A stretch of DNA of 8,701 nt from Candidatus Adiutrix sp. (GTDB lineage Bacteria > Desulfobacterota > Desulfarculia > Adiutricales > Adiutricaceae), in the NCBI GenBank assembly GCA_031285975.1, contig JAITVE010000191.1, forward strand, positions 1-8,701, in the 5' to 3' direction. Below are positions 6,284 through 8,701 of the stretch, piece by piece (position 1 is the stretch's first letter; each line of letters starts with the position of its first letter). The notes under the pieces are model-generated. The model made no database searches, was not told where the DNA came from, and saw only the letters and a list, made by a program, of their open reading frames with translations. A program made the translations under genes and the position numbers.

Positions 6284-8701
6284 ATTTCGTCCTCGCCTGT
6301 GTGCGTTCCATATCCCCCACCACCCCGCGGACTATTTTTTCGAACTCGCCGCGATAGCCCGTGATTTTTTTGCGGAACTCGCCTTCGTCCAGGCCTTTCA
6401 CATCGAAGGCCATTTCCAGGGTGATTTGAGTGGAGTTGGTATATTCAGCCGCGCCCGGCTGGCCCAGGCCCGCCAGCGCGGCCCCAATATCAAAATTGGC
6501 ATAATCCTGGTTAAGCAGGACGGGGCCGCCGAGCCCGGCCAATTGGGTGTTGAGCTGCGCCAATTCCGCATCGGTGGCGGACAGGCTGCTGCTGAGGCCG
6601 ACTATATCCTGGCTCAGGCCCACGCCGCCGCCAGCCATCAGCGGCGCGGCGGTCGGCGACGGGGGCGTCAATGTGCCCTGGGCGAACGGTTTTACCACTG
6701 GCTGGGCGGCGAGCGGCGGCTGAATTTGCGGGACAGCGGCGAACGGCCCTGGCGAAAACATCGGGGCCGCAGCGGGAGCGGCAACGTTCTGCATGTTGGC
6801 GGCGGCAGCCGAAGAAGCCGTGGCCACGGTGGCGGCTTTGTCGTCCTCGCCGAAAAAGAAGTTCCAGGCTTTTTGCAGACCGGCCACGGATTCCCGGAAC
6901 CATTCGAATTTTTCGGAAAGGTAATTGAAAACCGATTCCGCGCCGGAGCGGATAAAATTCCACCCGCCCATAAAAATGCCGGATATCCACGACCACAGGC
7001 GTGAAAAGTAGGGGCCGACCCTGTCCCAGTTTTCGATAATCCAGCCCGCCGCCAGACCCACGCCCACCAGAATGGCGCCGACCCCGGTGCCTATCAGGGC
7101 GGCCCGCATAATTTTGAAACCCTTGCCTGCGGCCAGCGAGGCCAAGCGGCTCACCATCATGGCCGCCGCCACCGCCTTCTGGCTGATAATGGCCCGCTTG
7201 GTGGCCAAGTCGGTGAAGAAAATGAACCGGGCCAGGCCCAACATGCCTCCGCCCAAGCCCATAGTGACGGCCCACAGCAAGCGGGCCGGGCCGGTGGCCA
7301 GCATGGAGAGCGACTGGAAGCGCATCAAGGCCCCCTGGGCGGTCAACAGCCCGCCCTTGAGGAAATAATAGCTGTAGGCCAAAACCTTGATCCCCACGGA
7401 AAGGCCCACGACCCCGGCGGCGGCCAGGCCCACGGCTCGGGTGACCTGGGGATAGCGGGCGGCCAGTTCGGTCACGTGCGTGGCCATATTGCCGAAGGCG
7501 ATGAAACCGTCATTGACCGCCGGGAGCAGAGCCTTGCCGAGGGTGATGGCCAGTTCCGCCGCTTTGTTTTTGGCGACCTGCGCGGCCCCGGCGGTGGTGG
7601 CGGCCCGGCTGGCGAATTCCTTGGCCATGGAACCGGCATAGCTGCTCTCATCGCCGACCCTGGCAAAGTTGGATTCCAGCAAGTCCAACTGGGTCAACAA
7701 AGGCGCGATGCTTTTAATGGATTCCTTGCCGAAATAATTTTTCAGGGCGGCGGCCTGCTCATGCTCGGGCAACTGTTTGACCGCTTTCAGAAAATCAAGA
7801 ATGGCCCCGGTGGCGTCGGTCTGCATCCGCTTGGCCAATTCCTCAGCGTCAACGCCCAATTTACGCAGGACAATATCCTGGCGTTTTGTGGTGGACGACC
7901 CGGCCACCATGGCCAGCATGAGGTTCTGAATGCCGGTGGCCGCGACTTCCGGCGCGATTTTCATGGAGTCCAGCGTGGCGGCCAGCGCGGTCATGGGTTT
8001 GTGGGAAACACCGGCCACCCCGCCCAAGGCCCCCACCCGGCGCACGATATCGGCAATACCGGCCTCGGAGGCGCTGGAGGTATTGGCAAAATAGTTCATC
8101 AGGTCAAGCATGTTGCGGACGTCGTCCTGGGCCAGGCCCAGCGCGGTGCGGTAGCCGCCGATGGACTCGGCCGCCTCTTCGTTGCCCATGCCGAAGGCCA
8201 CGGCCATCATGGCCGCGTCGCGGGTGTAGGTGGAAATTTCCTTCACGTCGCTGAGGCCCTGCTGACCGGCGGAGGCCATCATGGATGCCAGTTCGCTGTG
8301 GGCCAGCGGCATTTCCCGGCCCAAGAGCAGGGCTTCGCGGGTCATGGCGTGATACATGGGGGTGAGGTTCCCGGCCTCGTCCCTCATGCCTTCAATGGTT
8401 TTGGCGGCGTCGGCCATGCCGCTTTCAAATTCCATGGCCATTTTTATGGGCGCGGCCACCGAAGCCGCCGCCATCACCGTGCCCAGCATACCGCTGTGCA
8501 GTTCGGACATTCTGCCCCGGTTGGCGTCGCGGGCGGCCAGGTTGGCGCTGAGGGCCTGCTGCCGGGCCCTGGTTTTTTCCATGCGGGCGGCGAGCTTATT
8601 GTAAGAAGACTCCAGATTTCGCACCCCGCCCGCTTCGGTGTTGATGGTGGCGATCAATTCCTTGTGGGCTTCGGTGGAGCTTTTGATGTTGCTGTTGAGG
8701 C
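6273..8701 (-). CDS. Phage tail tape measure protein, TP901 type (3' part; 5' end beyond window)
   Basis: At least 809 residues; the frame is open to the window edge, and the TTG at 8657 is not a convincing start because coding-like sequence (LNSNIKSSTEAHKE) precedes it. The protein sets tail length and is ejected with DNA. Order of parts: a charged coiled-coil region (8701-8520); the TP901 core (about 8480-7600) with MEFESGMADAAKTIEGM, GLAQDDVRNMLDLMNYFANT and GIADIVRRVGALGG; hydrophobic stretches at about 7440-7360, 7290-7215 and 7105-7036, which could cross the host inner membrane; a Trp-rich region (WDRVGPYFSRLWSWISGIF, about 7030-6970) typical of tape measures; an Ala/Pro-rich linker (about 6840-6600); and a charged C-terminal helix ending in RTKFAQ. 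The stop TAA is at 6275-6273. Confidence 0.93.
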   Translation of the reverse strand, partial: LNSNIKSSTEAHKELIATINTEAGGVRNLESSYNKLAARMEKTRARQQALSANLAARDANRGRMSELHSGMLGTVMAAASVAAPIKMAMEFESGMADAAKTIEGMRDEAGNLTPMYHAMTREALLLGREMPLAHSELASMMASAGQQGLSDVKEISTYTRDAAMMAVAFGMGNEEAAESIGGYRTALGLAQDDVRNMLDLMNYFANTSSASEAGIADIVRRVGALGGVAGVSHKPMTALAATLDSMKIAPEVAATGIQNLMLAMVAGSSTTKRQDIVLRKLGVDAEELAKRMQTDATGAILDFLKAVKQLPEHEQAAALKNYFGKESIKSIAPLLTQLDLLESNFARVGDESSYAGSMAKEFASRAATTAGAAQVAKNKAAELAITLGKALLPAVNDGFIAFGNMATHVTELAARYPQVTRAVGLAAAGVVGLSVGIKVLAYSYYFLKGGLLTAQGALMRFQSLSMLATGPARLLWAVTMGLGGGMLGLARFIFFTDLATKRAIISQKAVAAAMMVSRLASLAAGKGFKIMRAALIGTGVGAILVGVGLAAGWIIENWDRVGPYFSRLWSWISGIFMGGWNFIRSGAESVFNYLSEKFEWFRESVAGLQKAWNFFFGEDDKAATVATASSAAAANMQNVAAPAAAPMFSPGPFAAVPQIQPPLAAQPVVKPFAQGTLTPPSPTAAPLMAGGGVGLSQDIVGLSSSLSATDAELAQLNTQLAGLGGPVLLNQDYANFDIGAALAGLGQPGAAEYTNSTQITLEMAFDVKGLDEGEFRKKITGYRGEFEKIVRGVVGDMERTQARTKFAQ
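6291..6294 (-). promoter_or_regulatory. Ribosome binding site of gpX, inside the end of the tape measure gene
   Basis: GAGG with a 7-base spacer to the TTG start at 6283-6281. It supports the non-ATG start of gpX and lies in the coding sequence of the tape measure protein. Confidence 0.65.

Noticed and set aside
6261..7004. 247-codon open frame on the + strand opposite the tape measure gene
   Set aside because: It lies antisense to a confidently assigned tape measure region, has an Arg/Gly/His-rich composition typical of reverse-strand readings in GC-rich DNA, and shows no family motif.
8655..8657. TTG at 8657 as the true start of the tape measure gene
   Set aside because: The frame stays open to the window edge with coding-like residues upstream, no clear ribosome binding site precedes this TTG, and tape measure proteins normally begin earlier than this coiled-coil position.

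Overview
The window is a single, densely packed, minus-strand late operon for the tail and baseplate of a contractile-tailed (myovirus-type) phage, prophage or tailocin. Every gene is on the - strand, so transcription runs from base 8701 towards base 1. The sequence is mostly GC-rich (about 64% over 781-1140). The proteins belong to the P2 and Mu tail families. The host looks like a GC-rich proteobacterium or desulfobacterium, with a Desulfovibrio-like style, but this is a weak inference because no host gene is present.

In transcription order the genes are: the 3' part of a TP901-type tape measure protein (8701-6273), tail protein X with a LysM-like fold (6283-6068), gpD baseplate hub (6053-5046), gpV central spike (5037-4492), gpU-family protein (4483-4094), gpW/gp25 baseplate wedge protein (4017-3664), gpJ/gp47 baseplate wedge protein (3677-2514), gpI (2521-1838), a short tail-collar/H-like fibre base protein (1828-1190), and a separate tail fibre or tailspike with a pectate-lyase-like beta-helix (1179-70). 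The first 17 codons of one more gene follow (52-1). Junctions are overlaps or short gaps. At four of them the stop codon lies inside the Shine-Dalgarno sequence of the next gene, which suggests a translationally coupled polycistronic message. No promoter, terminator, tRNA, integrase, attachment site, IS element or CRISPR array was seen.

Together the products build the tail tip. The tape measure sets tail length. gpX, gpD and gpV form the hub and the membrane-piercing spike. gpW, gpJ and gpI form the wedges around the hub. The collar/fibre proteins attach to gpI and recognise the cell surface. The gene order (tape measure, D, V, W, J, I, fibre) follows the Mu plan rather than the P2 plan, yet X and U families of P2 type are included, and U sits unusually between V and W.

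This is mostly a recognisable tail module, not a new kind of system. The points most worth a second look are a GC drop inside the fibre gene (about 64% to 49%) at the beta-helix signature, the displaced U gene, a V-P-R in gpW where the gp25 family usually has E-P-R, and a spike tip without the HxH iron-binding motif.
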